Positions 1-9,104 of a stretch of 64,000 bases of DNA are shown here, piece after piece. The first letter of the stretch is position 1; each line of letters opens with the position of its first letter. This stretch comes from Trachythela sp. YZ-2020 (taxonomy: Eukaryota; Cnidaria; Anthozoa; Malacalcyonacea; Clavulariidae): NCBI GenBank assembly GCA_016169945.1, contig JADLSH010000195.1:62001-126000 (forward strand), in the 5' to 3' direction. The notes beneath the pieces were generated by a model, which saw only the letters and a list, made by a program, of their open reading frames with translations, searched no databases and had not been told where the DNA came from. The translations under genes were made by a program, and so were the position numbers.

Positions 1-1751
1 AAAGTCAGGGAGGAGAGAATAGTTATGAGTTTAAAATGAAGCAAGTACTTATTGACTTGAAAGCAAGACCGTGCTTGAGAGCAGAAAAAAATTGGGACTT
101 GACAGCAAAAGTTTGTCACGATGGTGCAAAGATTATTGACAAACTTGTAGAGAGAGATGAGATGTCAAAGGACAAAGGTAAATATTTAAAACCAAAAGAG
201 TGCCATGCTCCAAGATTATCGGGTTTACCAAAAATACACAAGGACGGGGTTCCTTTGAGAGGTGTGGTTTCAACCGTGGGATCGCCGTTTGAAAGGGTTT
301 CCAGATATTTAATTCCAATTTTAAGATCAATACAAGGACGGAGTGGTTTATATATAAAGAATTCGAGAGAGTTGAGAGAAAAAGTTAAAAGCTGGAGAAT
401 TGAGCGAGATGAGGTCCTAGTGAGCTATGACGTGAAGAATCTTTATCCGTCAATTCCAATACGCATTAGAACTGGTTGAACAGTTGCTGAGAAAAAATAG
501 AAGATTAAAGGTCATAACAGAGTTGAGAGTGGATTCGATTATGGAATTATTAAGGTGGATGTTCGGTTTAACGTACTGTGAGTATGATGGAAAGCATTAC
601 GTCTTGGAAAGTGGTCCGATTGGTCTAGGAGCAACAGGCGAGATTGCGGTCATCTACATGGAAGAATTCCAGATTCGTGCAACGAAGACGTCGCCGTACC
701 CTTTAGATAAGTGGTTTTGGTACGTAGATGATAGCGAATTGAAGTGTAAGAGCGAACAGTCGGAACAGATATTGGAACATTTAAATGGTGTGGAGAAGGG
801 GGTGATTGTGTTCACGAAGGAAGAGCAAGATGGTGAAGTCTTGGCGGTCTTGGACCTAAAGCAGAAAGTTGATAGAAAGACGAAACAGGTCGAGTGCATG
901 GTAAACTACAAGAAGACGCATACCAACATTAGTGTCAAAGAAAGATCAAACCATCCTCCCTGTATGAAGAAAGGCATAATAAAGGGGTTTGCGGAAAGAG
1001 CGAGAGCGTTGTGTGATAAAGAATGTTTAGATGACGAATTGACGAACATTGAGGACGTGTTTGTGGCTAATGGATATGAGAGAAAGAAGGTGAGGAAGTA
1101 TATGGAATGCAAAGGGAATGAAACGGGTGCGTTGACGGAAGAGAGAGTTATAGAGGAACTGTGAGTATACCGTATGTGCGAGGGCTGTCGGAACAGTTCA
1201 GGAGGGTTGTCAGGAAACATCGTTTCCGTACAACCTTCAGGCCTGGTAGGAAAGTGAGAGAATTGAAAGCGAGAAGTCAGAAACCACTGGGAGATAAACG
1301 AAAGGCGGTAGTGTATAGTATACCATGTAAATGTGAGAAAGCTGTATATGTAGGTGAGACATTGCGATTGTTTGAAACAAGGAAGAAAGAACACGAGAGT
1401 AAGGTGAGATTGACTAGTGAGGATTTAAAGAATGGAAAATTGGTTTCGGCAGAGGAGAGAATGGGAAAGGAGGACGGAGGATTAGCGAGACACGATGTAA
1501 GTTGTGAAAGTGGGATTGATTGGGATAAAGCGAGGATTGTAACATGTGAATATGGACGAAGACAAAGGAAAGCGAGAGAAGGAATCGAATCAATAAGAGA
1601 ACAACACAAAGGGAAGGAGATTTTAAATAGTCACGAACAGTTGATGACATGGCGTCAGCTACTGAACAGCTATTTCGATAAAGAAGTATCTCAGAATGAC
1701 AGACAAGCGAAAGCGCGCGCGCGGGAAAACGAATTACGCCAGCGAAAATGA
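1..1751 (+). pseudogene. Penelope-like retroelement, RT plus GIY-YIG endonuclease, 5'-truncated and frameshifted
   Basis: Three consecutive fragments in different frames make one Penelope-type polyprotein. Fragment 36-479 has fingers/palm reverse transcriptase motifs (SGLPKIHK, then VSYDVKNLYPS with the first catalytic Asp). Fragment 484-1164 carries the YVDD catalytic box (WYVDDSELKC). Fragment 1161-1751 is the endonuclease, with the Penelope version of GIY-YIG (VYSIPC then VYVGET, followed by R and EH). The first junction near 460-480 is a one-base frameshift: the protein continues in another frame across it. At 1161-1164 the upstream stop overlaps a GTG codon opening the endonuclease frame. 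The N-terminus lies outside the window. Two frame breaks mean it is almost certainly dead. Family assignment is strong; exact clade is not determinable here. Confidence 0.85.
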
Positions 1752-1798
1752 CGGTTGATGATACGCGTCAGCGTCTTAAATTTGTAGTTTGTAAACAG

Positions 1799-1835
1799 CC
1801 TGAAGACGGACAGTTAAACTGTCCGAAACGTTGCA
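1799..1835 (+). ncRNA. Hammerhead-like hairpin at the Penelope 3' end (degenerate candidate)
   Basis: Just downstream of the endonuclease stop, CTGAAGA is followed by a perfect 7-bp stem (CGGACAG/CTGTCCG), then GAAAC and the self-complementary AACGTT. Penelope-like elements are known to carry hammerhead ribozymes with the core CTGANGA-stem II-GAAA. Here one extra C lies between core and stem if GAAA is kept, so activity is doubtful. The position and order of elements fit the family. It could simply be the conserved 3' hairpin of the element. Confidence 0.35.
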
Positions 1836-2440
1836 AAAATAAAAATTGTAATAAACCTTTTTGAAGTATCCTGGATTGAATTTATATTTAGAAATGAATG
1901 ATAAGTTTCTCTGTAATCGAAATTCCAAAATATCTCGAAAACTTATCTGTAAACTACCCTTCAAATGTTGATATATATATTTTTTTTAATTCAACTTCGC
2001 CTCAATGGCATGGAGTCCACAAGAGAACTTACATGAGTTATTTGAGCACACTGCCGATCTCATGCGAGTACCAACAGTGACCTCTACCTGTTGTGAAACA
2101 GGCTTAACTCAGTGGTAAGAGGCAGCGCGCTAACCGCTTCCGCCACCCGTGCTACCGTGATATGTTATTCCTTTGTGGACCATAAATCTTCCAAAAAAAG
2201 TTCAGACAAATTGACCGAAGGAAAAAAAATTTATTGTCGATTCAATCTGAAATTAGACAATATAACCGCAAAAGATAAGACACTATGGTTGCCATAGCAA
2301 CACTAACACTATTCCTGTTTCTCCAGAAAAAGACAGCCCAAGACCTCTTTACATTCGTGGAAATGTTGATTTTGCCCTGTCATAAGTGTATCTAATAAAA
2401 TTTTGGTTGAAAGCGAAAGTTACTGAAAAGTACACCTAGT
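1836..2440. other. Non-coding stretch with a tRNA-like fragment
   Basis: No coding region is supported here. At 2104-2160 a short stretch resembles a tRNA-derived SINE head: AACTCAGTGGTAAGAG looks like an A box on the plus strand. The reverse strand of the same bases (TGGCGGAAGCGGTTAGCGC) also resembles an A box of a Leu/Ser-type tRNA. No complete cloverleaf is present, so it is not called as a tRNA gene. Confidence 0.4.
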
Positions 2441-2454
2441 TTTACAGAACTGTA

Positions 2455-2660
2455 GGGAGCCACCTTAAGCGTTTACATGATAGCCGGGTTGATACTTCAC
2501 ACCTCGCCAACCCGGCCCACCCTTCTCGAGACCCGGGTTGGCAAGGTGTGAAGGTGTGATTCTGAATTTCTTCATGTAAACCCGGGTTGAGCTGACACGG
2601 GCTCGTGTGAACCCGGGTTGGCATAAACTTGTTCCCAGGCGTTTGTCACATCGCTCGCGT
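2455..2660. repeat. CCCGGGTT-rich inverted repeat upstream of the Harbinger Myb gene
   Basis: Several copies of AACCCGGG/CCCGGGTT and an imperfect hairpin (CTTCACACCT...CCAACCCGG facing ACCCGGGTTGGCAAGGTGTGAAG, about 2493-2553) precede the first Myb exon. It could be a SINE or MITE fragment, or the end of the Harbinger element. I could not define its borders. Confidence 0.4.
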
Positions 2661-2716
2661 TTTCTACGCGGGAAAACCGGTCAAGCATTCGAGTTTAACA
2701 TTTCTACACAAACAGC

Positions 2717-3952
2717 ATGGCGAGTACAAGTGCTTCATCCGCTCCGAAAGAAAGAAAATCAAATTCTTTCCAATGGTCCTCTGAAACGATCGAACATTTG
2801 CTGCAATGTCTTGAAAACTATAAGTCGGAGATGGACTATAAGAATGTAGATTTCAATTCCGATGTGGTCGCATTGTATACGCGATTGCGAGCACGAATGG
2901 CAATTGAATTTGCCGATGACCATTTCGGACCCACGGATTTGCCTCACGGAGACGAGGAAACTATCGCCCAGATCAGCAAAGAAGAAAAGAAAATACATCA
3001 AGCCGAAGTTGCAGCAGCAAAGGCTTTTATAAAGAAAGGCTACAACCGAATAAAGGAAAAAATTCGAGCATCCGAAAATCCTACAACAGAGCGGTGACGA
3101 ATGGGACACGTTCTGGATCGGGAAAAGTCGTGCAAGAGTACTACGAGCAGCTAGTCAAGATATGGAAAGGAAGCCCTGCAACCGAGCAACTGAGGTTCGG
3201 TGTTTGCTCAAACACAAGTACGCCGGACAAATCAAACATGGCGAACGGATCAAGCACGCCAAGCGAAGTCGAGAATATCGAAGGTGAACTAGACGAGAAT
3301 TCGGAAGAAGCTTTAGAGCAAAGCATATTTGAAAATATGTTTCCCGAACAAGATAAGGACGACAGTGCTTTAAATAGTGATGATGATGATGAAGGAGGTA
3401 TAAGCTTTTATATTATTTTAAATTACAGTATACTTGGCCATCAGTAGATTCTGGCAATATCTACCTCCTGTCACCCCCCCCCCCCTGCCAAGTCCAGGGA
3501 TTTGCAGTTTACTTGTATATGTTAAAAATTTTCTAATTGCAGATTGCTAACATATACATACTAGGTGGCCTGTGGCATTGATTGTTTTAAAAGCCAAACT
3601 AACATATTAGTCAGGCACATACTGATCATATATGAAAACAAGACTCTAACACAGTTCTTATGATTCATTTTTAGAGATGGCTACACCAAGGAAAAGGCCA
3701 CTTTCATCCACACCTCGAATTGTGGACAACAAGCGGAAGCATTTAGAGAAGCCCCTATCTGCAGCAAAACGCTATGAAGTCCTTCTTCGTGCTGCAAAGG
3801 ACGACATAGCCCTGAAGAAGAACTACATGGCTAACATGAAAGAGTCGCAGCAAGCTCTGTTCAAAATGGCTGCATCCATGTCTTCCTCATTAGATGCCCT
3901 CGGGAAAAGTGTTAGCGATGGCCTTGGCCTCTTGGCTATGGCCTTAAATTAA
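2717..3952 (+). pseudogene. Harbinger Myb/SANT-like DNA-binding protein, frameshifted
   Basis: This is the second gene typical of PIF/Harbinger elements, a Myb/SANT-like DNA-binding partner of the transposase. The first segment (2717-3097) starts with MASTSASSAPK and has the trihelix-like WSSETIEHLLQCLENY region. The second segment (3094-3447) contains NGTRSGSGK and WKGSPATEQ, which normally continue the same domain, then an acidic tail (DSALNSDDDDE). A one-base frameshift near 3068-3075 separates them: the family's usual continuation is readable in the next frame. The last exon (about 3675-3952) follows a likely intron starting near GAAGGAGGTATAAG and ending at TTTTTAG, and encodes a Lys-rich segment ending in LGLLAMALN. 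It is probably non-functional because of the frameshift. It pairs with the transposase on the opposite strand at 4849-5745. Confidence 0.75.
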
Positions 3953-4732
3953 ATGTGATGTCGATGGCCAGTCATAATAGCATGCCAATGGCCAATCATG
4001 CTTTTGGTTATAATTCCCCACCACCCAACCATCCACCAAATACCCCAATAATTTCCACCACAATCAATACCCGCAGCAATATGGCAATATGAATGCATCG
4101 GGACCGTATCCCAATGTCCAAGAACCGACTGGATCACAGTCCCAAACAAGAACGAACTTGTCAAATGGCTCCACTTCGACATATGGAAAAACATATGAAC
4201 AGCTATAAAACATTTTTGGGATTGGGGTTGTTTTGGGATTTATATCTGGAAGTTTTATAACAATTTGCTAATTTTTTAATATTTTATTATATTTATTTAA
4301 TTTATTATATTATTAATGGACAATAAATTTTATTAACCTAATCTTTATGCATTGCACAAAAATCAAGTGCACAGGTTGATGGAAATTTAGCAAATTATAA
4401 TACCATGACATGAAATAAATTAGGGATTAAATCTGCCCTGCAAACGAAGGGAATTTGCAAACCTGCTGAGGATCGTGGAGACATTTGTAGACTAATTTCT
4501 CAACATGTCATGGTTCTTTGTATAATTTCATTGTAGAAAATTCAAAGCAAGAGAATTAGAATTTTAGAAATCTCTCCACTTGGGAAGGAAATTTAGTGAT
4601 TAAATCACCTGGTGAGGACAAATTAAATCGATATGAGGTGATCATTGTAAGCTTGCTTGCTAAATAAGTACTACTTCCATCTTTTGGTAACCAACATATA
4701 TTCATAAGACACTGAAATATACATTCTTATTG
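3953..4732. other. Harbinger internal/3' non-coding region
   Basis: This lies between the convergent Myb gene and transposase. It is AT-rich with no supported gene. Bases 3955-4200 still read like proline/asparagine-rich Myb-gene tail, but stops interrupt every frame. Confidence 0.5.
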
Positions 4733-4832
4733 TCCATCTCCGACTTATAGTTTTCAAGACATTGCAGCAAATGTTCGATCATTTCAGAAGACCATTGGAA
4801 AGAATTTGATTTGCTTTCTTTCGGAGCGATTC
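4733..4832 (-). repeat. Inverted copy of a Myb exon-1 fragment
   Basis: The plus strand here is close to the reverse complement of 2745-2840. The block around TCTCCGACTTATAGTTTTC through GAAAGAATTTGATTTGC matches the Myb exon nearly base for base. It abuts the 3' end of the transposase gene. It is a second, inverted exon fragment, most simply from a rearranged or nested Harbinger copy. Confidence 0.8.
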
Positions 4833-4848
4833 AATTTGCAAAGAGAAC

Positions 4849-5745
4849 TTACAAATACTCCTTTAAGTAGTCAGTAATAATTTTGCGAAATGCAGTTCCT
4901 GTTGCTGTGTTGTAGCTGTGCGGGGTACTGTGGTGGGCACAACAGCCATCGACAATGTTGAGTTGCAATTGGTTGTCGAGTTGATCTCTTGGAACTGAGG
5001 ATCCCTTCAGTTCACAAAAGTTGTGCAGAACAAAACAAGCATGCACAAGCGTCGGCACATCTTCAAGCTTCACATTCATTGGTCGATTTAGAATCTGCCA
5101 TCTTGCCTTCAATCTACCTAAGGCACATTCAACTTGATTTCTTCCACTCCGGAGTACTTGGTTGAATATAGCTTTCTCGTTGAATGCATCTTCACTATAT
5201 TCCTTCATAACATTAGGCAATAATGGGCAGGCTGGGTCCCCAAGAACCAAGGGAGGAATTCTATCTGTACCAGGAAGGAGAGCTCGGTATGTCATTGGCA
5301 GACTTTTCTGAGTAAACAATTTGTTTAAGTTCGAGTTTGCATACACATGGGCATCATGAACACTTCCTGGCCACATAATTTCTACATCAAGAAATACACC
5401 TCGATAGTCACAGAGTGCTTGGACATTCGAACTGTACTTCATCTTGTAACAGAAACAATCTTGGCTATTTTCTGTTGGCCGCTTTAAAGGTATATGAGGA
5501 AAACCGAACCGAGCTTCAAAGTGAGAAATAAGATTCTTCATCTCTTCTACATTCTTTGGAAGTCCCAAATATTGAGGACCAACAACTTTATTAATTTGTA
5601 AACAAACTGCTTTTACCGTTTTGGACAAACACGACAATGAAACACCAAAATTCTTTCACGTCATTCGATAGGATCCTTGGTCTTTCAAATAGCACAAGGT
5701 CATAGCCAGCTTCTTTTCGACACTAAGTGCATCTACACGAAACTT
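4849..5745 (-). pseudogene. Harbinger (PIF/HARBI1-like) transposase, broken
   Basis: This is a DDE_4-type transposase that would cut and paste the element. The open part is 4849-5637 (262 residues). It shows [10 protein letters not shown]...[18 protein letters not shown] (second Asp region) and [14 protein letters not shown] (catalytic Glu helix), then [10 protein letters not shown]. The segment that normally carries the first catalytic Asp (the GAIDGTHI region) is missing: FEARFGFP runs directly into HIPLKRP, an in-frame loss of about nine residues. Upstream coding similarity continues to about 5745 (LAMTLCYLKDQGSYRMT) but is cut by a TGA at 5656-5658. The gene then stops at the edge of the foldback repeat at 5748. 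Missing Asp, nonsense codon and 5' truncation all say inactive. Confidence 0.85.
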
Positions 5746-6081
5746 TTAGAGAAGCGAGAAAAACAAATTAAAACTGGCCTCCAAACATTAGCAAATGTTT
5801 TCCGTCACGTTCGCGTCCTAGATTAAGCATACCTTAAAGCCCCTATTACCTCTATCAAACGCGAAGTTTGCAAATTTAAGTCTATAACTATATATTTTGT
5901 GTTGTTTGCTAAGCCCTTATTAATTGACATCTCTCAAAGGCTGGCAGACGCCGCATAATCTATAAAATCGTTAACCTCTCTTAAGCCGAGAAACAACGGA
6001 TTTTCTAGCTTAAATAGAAAAACAATTTCAAGGTTTGGATTAAAAGAATGTTTTGCGCGCTTAAGAGTAAATTGTAGCAAA

Positions 6082-6087
6082 CACGTC
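6082..6087. other. Target-site duplication of the Polinton, left copy (CACGTC)
   Basis: CACGTC directly precedes the element's AGTAGTAATG terminus, and the same six bases directly follow the other terminus at 26626-26631. Six bases is the standard Polinton duplication. The paralogous empty site at 29438-29443 (minus strand) has a single CACGTC. Confidence 0.95.
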
Positions 6088-6255
6088 AGTAGTAATGTAC
6101 GGGACTATACGTCACTTTTGGGTACTTTAAGTCACTTTCTAAAACTGACGTATAATTATTCTGACGTCATATTTAAAAAAGTGACGTATAGTCCCCCTTA
6201 ATTATTCTGAACGCTCGTCGCTACGCTACGCTACGCTCGCTCACGTCATCACGCT
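6088..6255 (+). repeat. Polinton left terminal inverted repeat (168 bp)
   Basis: It starts AGTAGTAATGTACGGGAC and ends CACGTCATCACGCT. It matches the reverse complement of 26458-26625 throughout, by eye. Inside it, GGGACTATACGTCACTTTT pairs with AAAAAGTGACGTATAGTCCC, so each repeat can fold into its own roughly 95-base hairpin. It contains a full TGACGTCA palindrome at 6162-6169, several TGACGTA half sites, and a (GCTAC)n run near the inner edge. Confidence 0.95.
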
Positions 6256-6340
6256 ATAGCTTAAAAATCTTGTAAAACATTTCGCAAACATCTTACAAAA
6301 CATTTTCGCAAATATCTTGACCCCCTACATAAAGTAACAT

Positions 6341-7123
6341 ATGAGTTTTAAATGCATAACAGACGAAGGGTTAACCTTAAAAACCATTGCCGAAATAATA
6401 AGCATGGTTAGTTACAAAGGGTGTATTAAAGTTACAGGGTTGGGAATTCATGTTACTAGTTGTGTCCCCGACGCTTGCGCTTCTTCGAAGTTAATGATAA
6501 GCATGATGTTTAAACACAACATGTTCAACATGTTTCGAAGTACCGGTACATCTTCTCTCGTGATAGACACAACGCAACTAGCATCCTTACTTAGACACAT
6601 AACAAAGTCAAAAATTATAGAGTTAAGTTATGATGATGGTACAAACAAAGAACTTAACATTTTTACAAGATGTTGTAAAAGTTTAAATACAACCAACACA
6701 ACTCTTAACACTTTAATAAGTCAGTGGTACGAGATAGAAACACCACCAGCTTGTTACGATAGAGGTGTGCTGGTAAACGCATGTGAGTTTTTTAAAGCAT
6801 GCAAGGACCTAAGTCTTATCGACCAACACATAATTATCGAGGTGATAGGCTTATTTGGACTTAGACTCACAGCTTCGATAAGTGATAGCGTCGTGAAGAC
6901 CGTTAAACTGGGATTCCACGATCCATCTAACCCAAACACAAGCGCAAGCAGCGCAATTGGGGTGTTTAACGCGGCTAACATTAACAAGATTAGTAAACTA
7001 GCAAGATTGTCAACGAAAGTGAGGGTGTGCTTACTTGATAACCTACCGATGTTAATCATAGCGTTCACATCTTTAGGTAAGGTCAAAGCGTATGTTAAGC
7101 CTAGAAACAATAACGAGTTATAA
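6341..7123 (+). CDS. PCNA-like sliding clamp
   Basis: 260 residues, the usual length of eukaryotic PCNA (about 260). The protein reads as two PCNA-like halves joined by a linker. The first half has a helix followed by GCIKVTGLGIHVTSCVPD, where PCNA has its DISSSGVNLQSMDSSH strand turn. It continues with F-rich strands and a helix (LASLLRHITKSK). The second half repeats the pattern (ACEFFKACKDLSLI, then a strand GLRLTAS), and the C-terminus ends KVKAYVKPR, like PCNA's final YYLAPK strand. The expected role is to tether the element's PolB to DNA. It is the first gene from the left end, four bases before the next. Its leader lacks the AATAAA motif. Assignment is by pattern; a structure search would be decisive. 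Confidence 0.75.
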   Translation: MSFKCITDEGLTLKTIAEIISMVSYKGCIKVTGLGIHVTSCVPDACASSKLMISMMFKHNMFNMFRSTGTSSLVIDTTQLASLLRHITKSKIIELSYDDGTNKELNIFTRCCKSLNTTNTTLNTLISQWYEIETPPACYDRGVLVNACEFFKACKDLSLIDQHIIIEVIGLFGLRLTASISDSVVKTVKLGFHDPSNPNTSASSAIGVFNAANINKISKLARLSTKVRVCLLDNLPMLIIAFTSLGKVKAYVKPRNNNEL

Positions 7124-7127
7124 ATAA

Positions 7128-7619
7128 ATGACACTTAAATTTGGATACTCGAATGACGAACCAAACTGGATTCACAACAAACCAAGACCACAACGCGTGC
7201 TACAATACAACTTTACATATAATTATATCACATCAACCACTTATAGATACCCAGAGAATGTTAGACCAAGTTATCCAGTTAATTATATTTGGGGTGGTGG
7301 ACTTACCGAAAATTCTAAGATAACGCTGATGACACATCTTTTTGATACTGACGATAAAGTTGGTAACCCAGGTCCCACCGTGAGATACTCGCTTTGTGTT
7401 ATTAACACATCGGGACTCGTGAAATATGCTCATTTGAAAGACATAGATCTATCGACTAAAAAGGTTGGATATTACATATTCCTTTTAAACGAGGAGTTTG
7501 TGATAAGCGACATTTTCCCAGATTTTAAAAACATAGTTTTGATGTACTTACGCTTTCAACAGCTTACCACAGAGTCGTTGGGTAACGAGTCAAACATAGA
7601 CATTTTAGTTGAATACTAA
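7128..7619 (+). CDS. Fibre-like protein A (paralogue 1 of 3)
   Basis: 163 residues. The N-terminus [14 protein letters not shown] is almost repeated in the next gene ([14 protein letters not shown]) and echoed in the third ([10 protein letters not shown]). The rest aligns with the next gene across its length (LQYNFTY, DIFPDFKNI, GNESNIDI) and looks beta-rich without helices or membrane segments. Tandem copies with a fixed N-terminus and a collagen-bearing sibling suggest virion surface proteins anchored by their first residues, as in adenovirus fibres. That role is inferred from arrangement only. The start is set by the TAAATAAATG leader. Confidence 0.7.
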   Translation: MTLKFGYSNDEPNWIHNKPRPQRVLQYNFTYNYITSTTYRYPENVRPSYPVNYIWGGGLTENSKITLMTHLFDTDDKVGNPGPTVRYSLCVINTSGLVKYAHLKDIDLSTKKVGYYIFLLNEEFVISDIFPDFKNIVLMYLRFQQLTTESLGNESNIDILVEY

Positions 7620-7644
7620 CACATTTGTGCCTAAATAAAATACA

Positions 7645-8139
7645 ATGGCACTTAGATTTGGATATTCAAATGATGAACCAAACTGGATTCACACAATCGA
7701 ACAAAGACGACCACCGCACACGCTACAATACAACTTTACATATCATAACGTTTCAAAATCATACAGAACACCAACACATCTTAGACCTGGTTATCCGGTG
7801 CCTTATATTTTTGGGCGTGGACTTACTAAGAACTCTAAACTAACTCTTTTTACACATATTTTTGACGTTGACGATGTACTAACTGTTTTAACAGTAAGAT
7901 ACACGCTGAGAATTTACGATCTTAACAACACAGGTACCGATGTGGATCTAAAAGACATAGACCTAATGACTAAAAGACTTGGGACGACAAACATATTTGT
8001 TTTGAACGAGGAGTTTACGATAAGCGACCTTTTCCCCGATTTTAAAAACATAGCGGTGTTTTACGTAAAATTTAAACAACTTAGCGATGGCTCTTTTGGT
8101 AACGAGTCAAACTTAGATGTGGTTGTTGAAAATTATTAA
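7645..8139 (+). CDS. Fibre-like protein B (paralogue 2 of 3)
   Basis: 164 residues, a tandem duplicate of the preceding gene. Shared blocks include [47 protein letters not shown] and [11 protein letters not shown]. The middle loops differ most, as expected for exposed variable regions. The leader is AAATAAA followed by nine bases and ATG. No signal peptide, Cys pairs or catalytic motif is visible. Its function is unknown; a surface or fibre-like virion role is inferred from the family arrangement with the collagen-like gene downstream. Confidence 0.7.
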   Translation: MALRFGYSNDEPNWIHTIEQRRPPHTLQYNFTYHNVSKSYRTPTHLRPGYPVPYIFGRGLTKNSKLTLFTHIFDVDDVLTVLTVRYTLRIYDLNNTGTDVDLKDIDLMTKRLGTTNIFVLNEEFTISDLFPDFKNIAVFYVKFKQLSDGSFGNESNLDVVVENY

Positions 8140-8151
8140 ATATTTTGGGTT

Positions 8152-8175
8152 TCATAACTTTAAGTAGTTATGAAA
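8152..8175. terminator. Gene-end hairpin (TTTCATAACT/AGTTATGAAA)
   Basis: An inverted repeat TTTCATAACTT...AAGTAGTTATGAAA lies between the stop of fibre B and the start of the collagen-like gene. The same stem sequence recurs at 20872-20900 and in the 21.65-21.86 kb region, so it is a repeated regulatory hairpin of this element. Confidence 0.6.
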
Positions 8176-8180
8176 TAAAT

Positions 8181-9098
8181 ATGTCATTAGCATTTGGTTA
8201 TACAAAAGATAATAGTTACACATTATCTGGCAAACAAGGTCCGAAAGGTCCGCAAGGTCCGCAAGGTCCCGATGGAATACAAGGTGAGATTGGTAATGCT
8301 GGACCAAGAGGTCTGACTGGCCGTTCAGTGACTGGTCCAAAAGGTCCAAAAGGTGACTCGGTAACTGGTCCGACTGGTCCGACTGGTCCAAAAGGTCCAA
8401 AAGGTGACTCGGTAACTGGTCCAAAAGGTGACTCGGTAACTGGTCCGACTGGTCCGACTGGTCCAAGAGGTTTCACTGGAATGGTTGGAGCAAAAGGTGA
8501 TCGTGGAAGCATTGGTGGGCAAGGTAACTCCGGACAACGAGGTCCAAAAGGTGACTCGGTAACTGGTCCAACTGGTCCAACTGGTCCAAAAGGTGACAAA
8601 GGTGACACCGGAGCACAAGCTGCCGCTAATAATTTTTTGATAACTTATAAATCTAAGCCTGGAAAGTACTCTCTCATATCTGCAAAAAATAATATTTCAT
8701 GTACTAGAAATAATAACCTAATTTTGAAGACCATAATAACAACAAAAGGAGATTACATACTTAAATACAAATTTAGATTGGTACCAACTTATGTAGAGAT
8801 TGGTGATCCAAATATTACTAAGACCGCTGGTTGGTACTCATCGGATTTTGGTGATTATGCTAACCTTGACACATGTGTATATGTTGAAAGTGTTATTAAA
8901 TCTAACTTTAAAGTTGTAACAGATGGTACAATATATAGTTCAACATTACCAAATCATATTTACATGGAAGGTATTGTTTCTCTCGAGAAAGGGGCGACTG
9001 TCGAACTAAAATCTTACACAACTTATTTTGGTGATGATTACTCTTATCTTCTTTACGATGTCATAGACCCTGTCATGGTTTTTACAAAGGTTAGCTAA
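8181..9098 (+). CDS. Collagen-like fibre protein (paralogue 3 of 3)
   Basis: 305 residues from the ATG at 8181, chosen because AAATAAAT precedes it and because the protein then begins [10 protein letters not shown] like its two upstream paralogues. Residues about 17-150 are Gly-X-Y repeats, many as [14 protein letters not shown], where the GDSVT step breaks strict triplet phase. They would form a trimeric collagen-like shaft. The C-terminal 155 residues are beta-rich ([34 protein letters not shown]), consistent with a trimerising head domain resembling C1q/TNF-type heads. The whole layout of anchor, shaft and head matches a viral spike. The DNA of the repeat is highly repetitive and slippage-prone. 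Confidence 0.85.
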   Translation: MSLAFGYTKDNSYTLSGKQGPKGPQGPQGPDGIQGEIGNAGPRGLTGRSVTGPKGPKGDSVTGPTGPTGPKGPKGDSVTGPKGDSVTGPTGPTGPRGFTGMVGAKGDRGSIGGQGNSGQRGPKGDSVTGPTGPTGPKGDKGDTGAQAAANNFLITYKSKPGKYSLISAKNNISCTRNNNLILKTIITTKGDYILKYKFRLVPTYVEIGDPNITKTAGWYSSDFGDYANLDTCVYVESVIKSNFKVVTDGTIYSSTLPNHIYMEGIVSLEKGATVELKSYTTYFGDDYSYLLYDVIDPVMVFTKVS

Positions 9099-9104
9099 AT
9101 AAAA

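Noticed and set aside
2104..2160. Complete tRNA gene
   Set aside because: Only A-box-like sequence is present, with no acceptor or anticodon arms that fold.
8145..8180. Upstream start of the collagen-like gene
   Set aside because: It would use a TTG codon inside a hairpin. The ATG at 8181 has the usual leader and matches the paralogues' N-termini.
8216..8618. Reverse-strand proline/serine-rich ORFs
   Set aside because: They are antisense shadows of the Gly-X-Y repeat.
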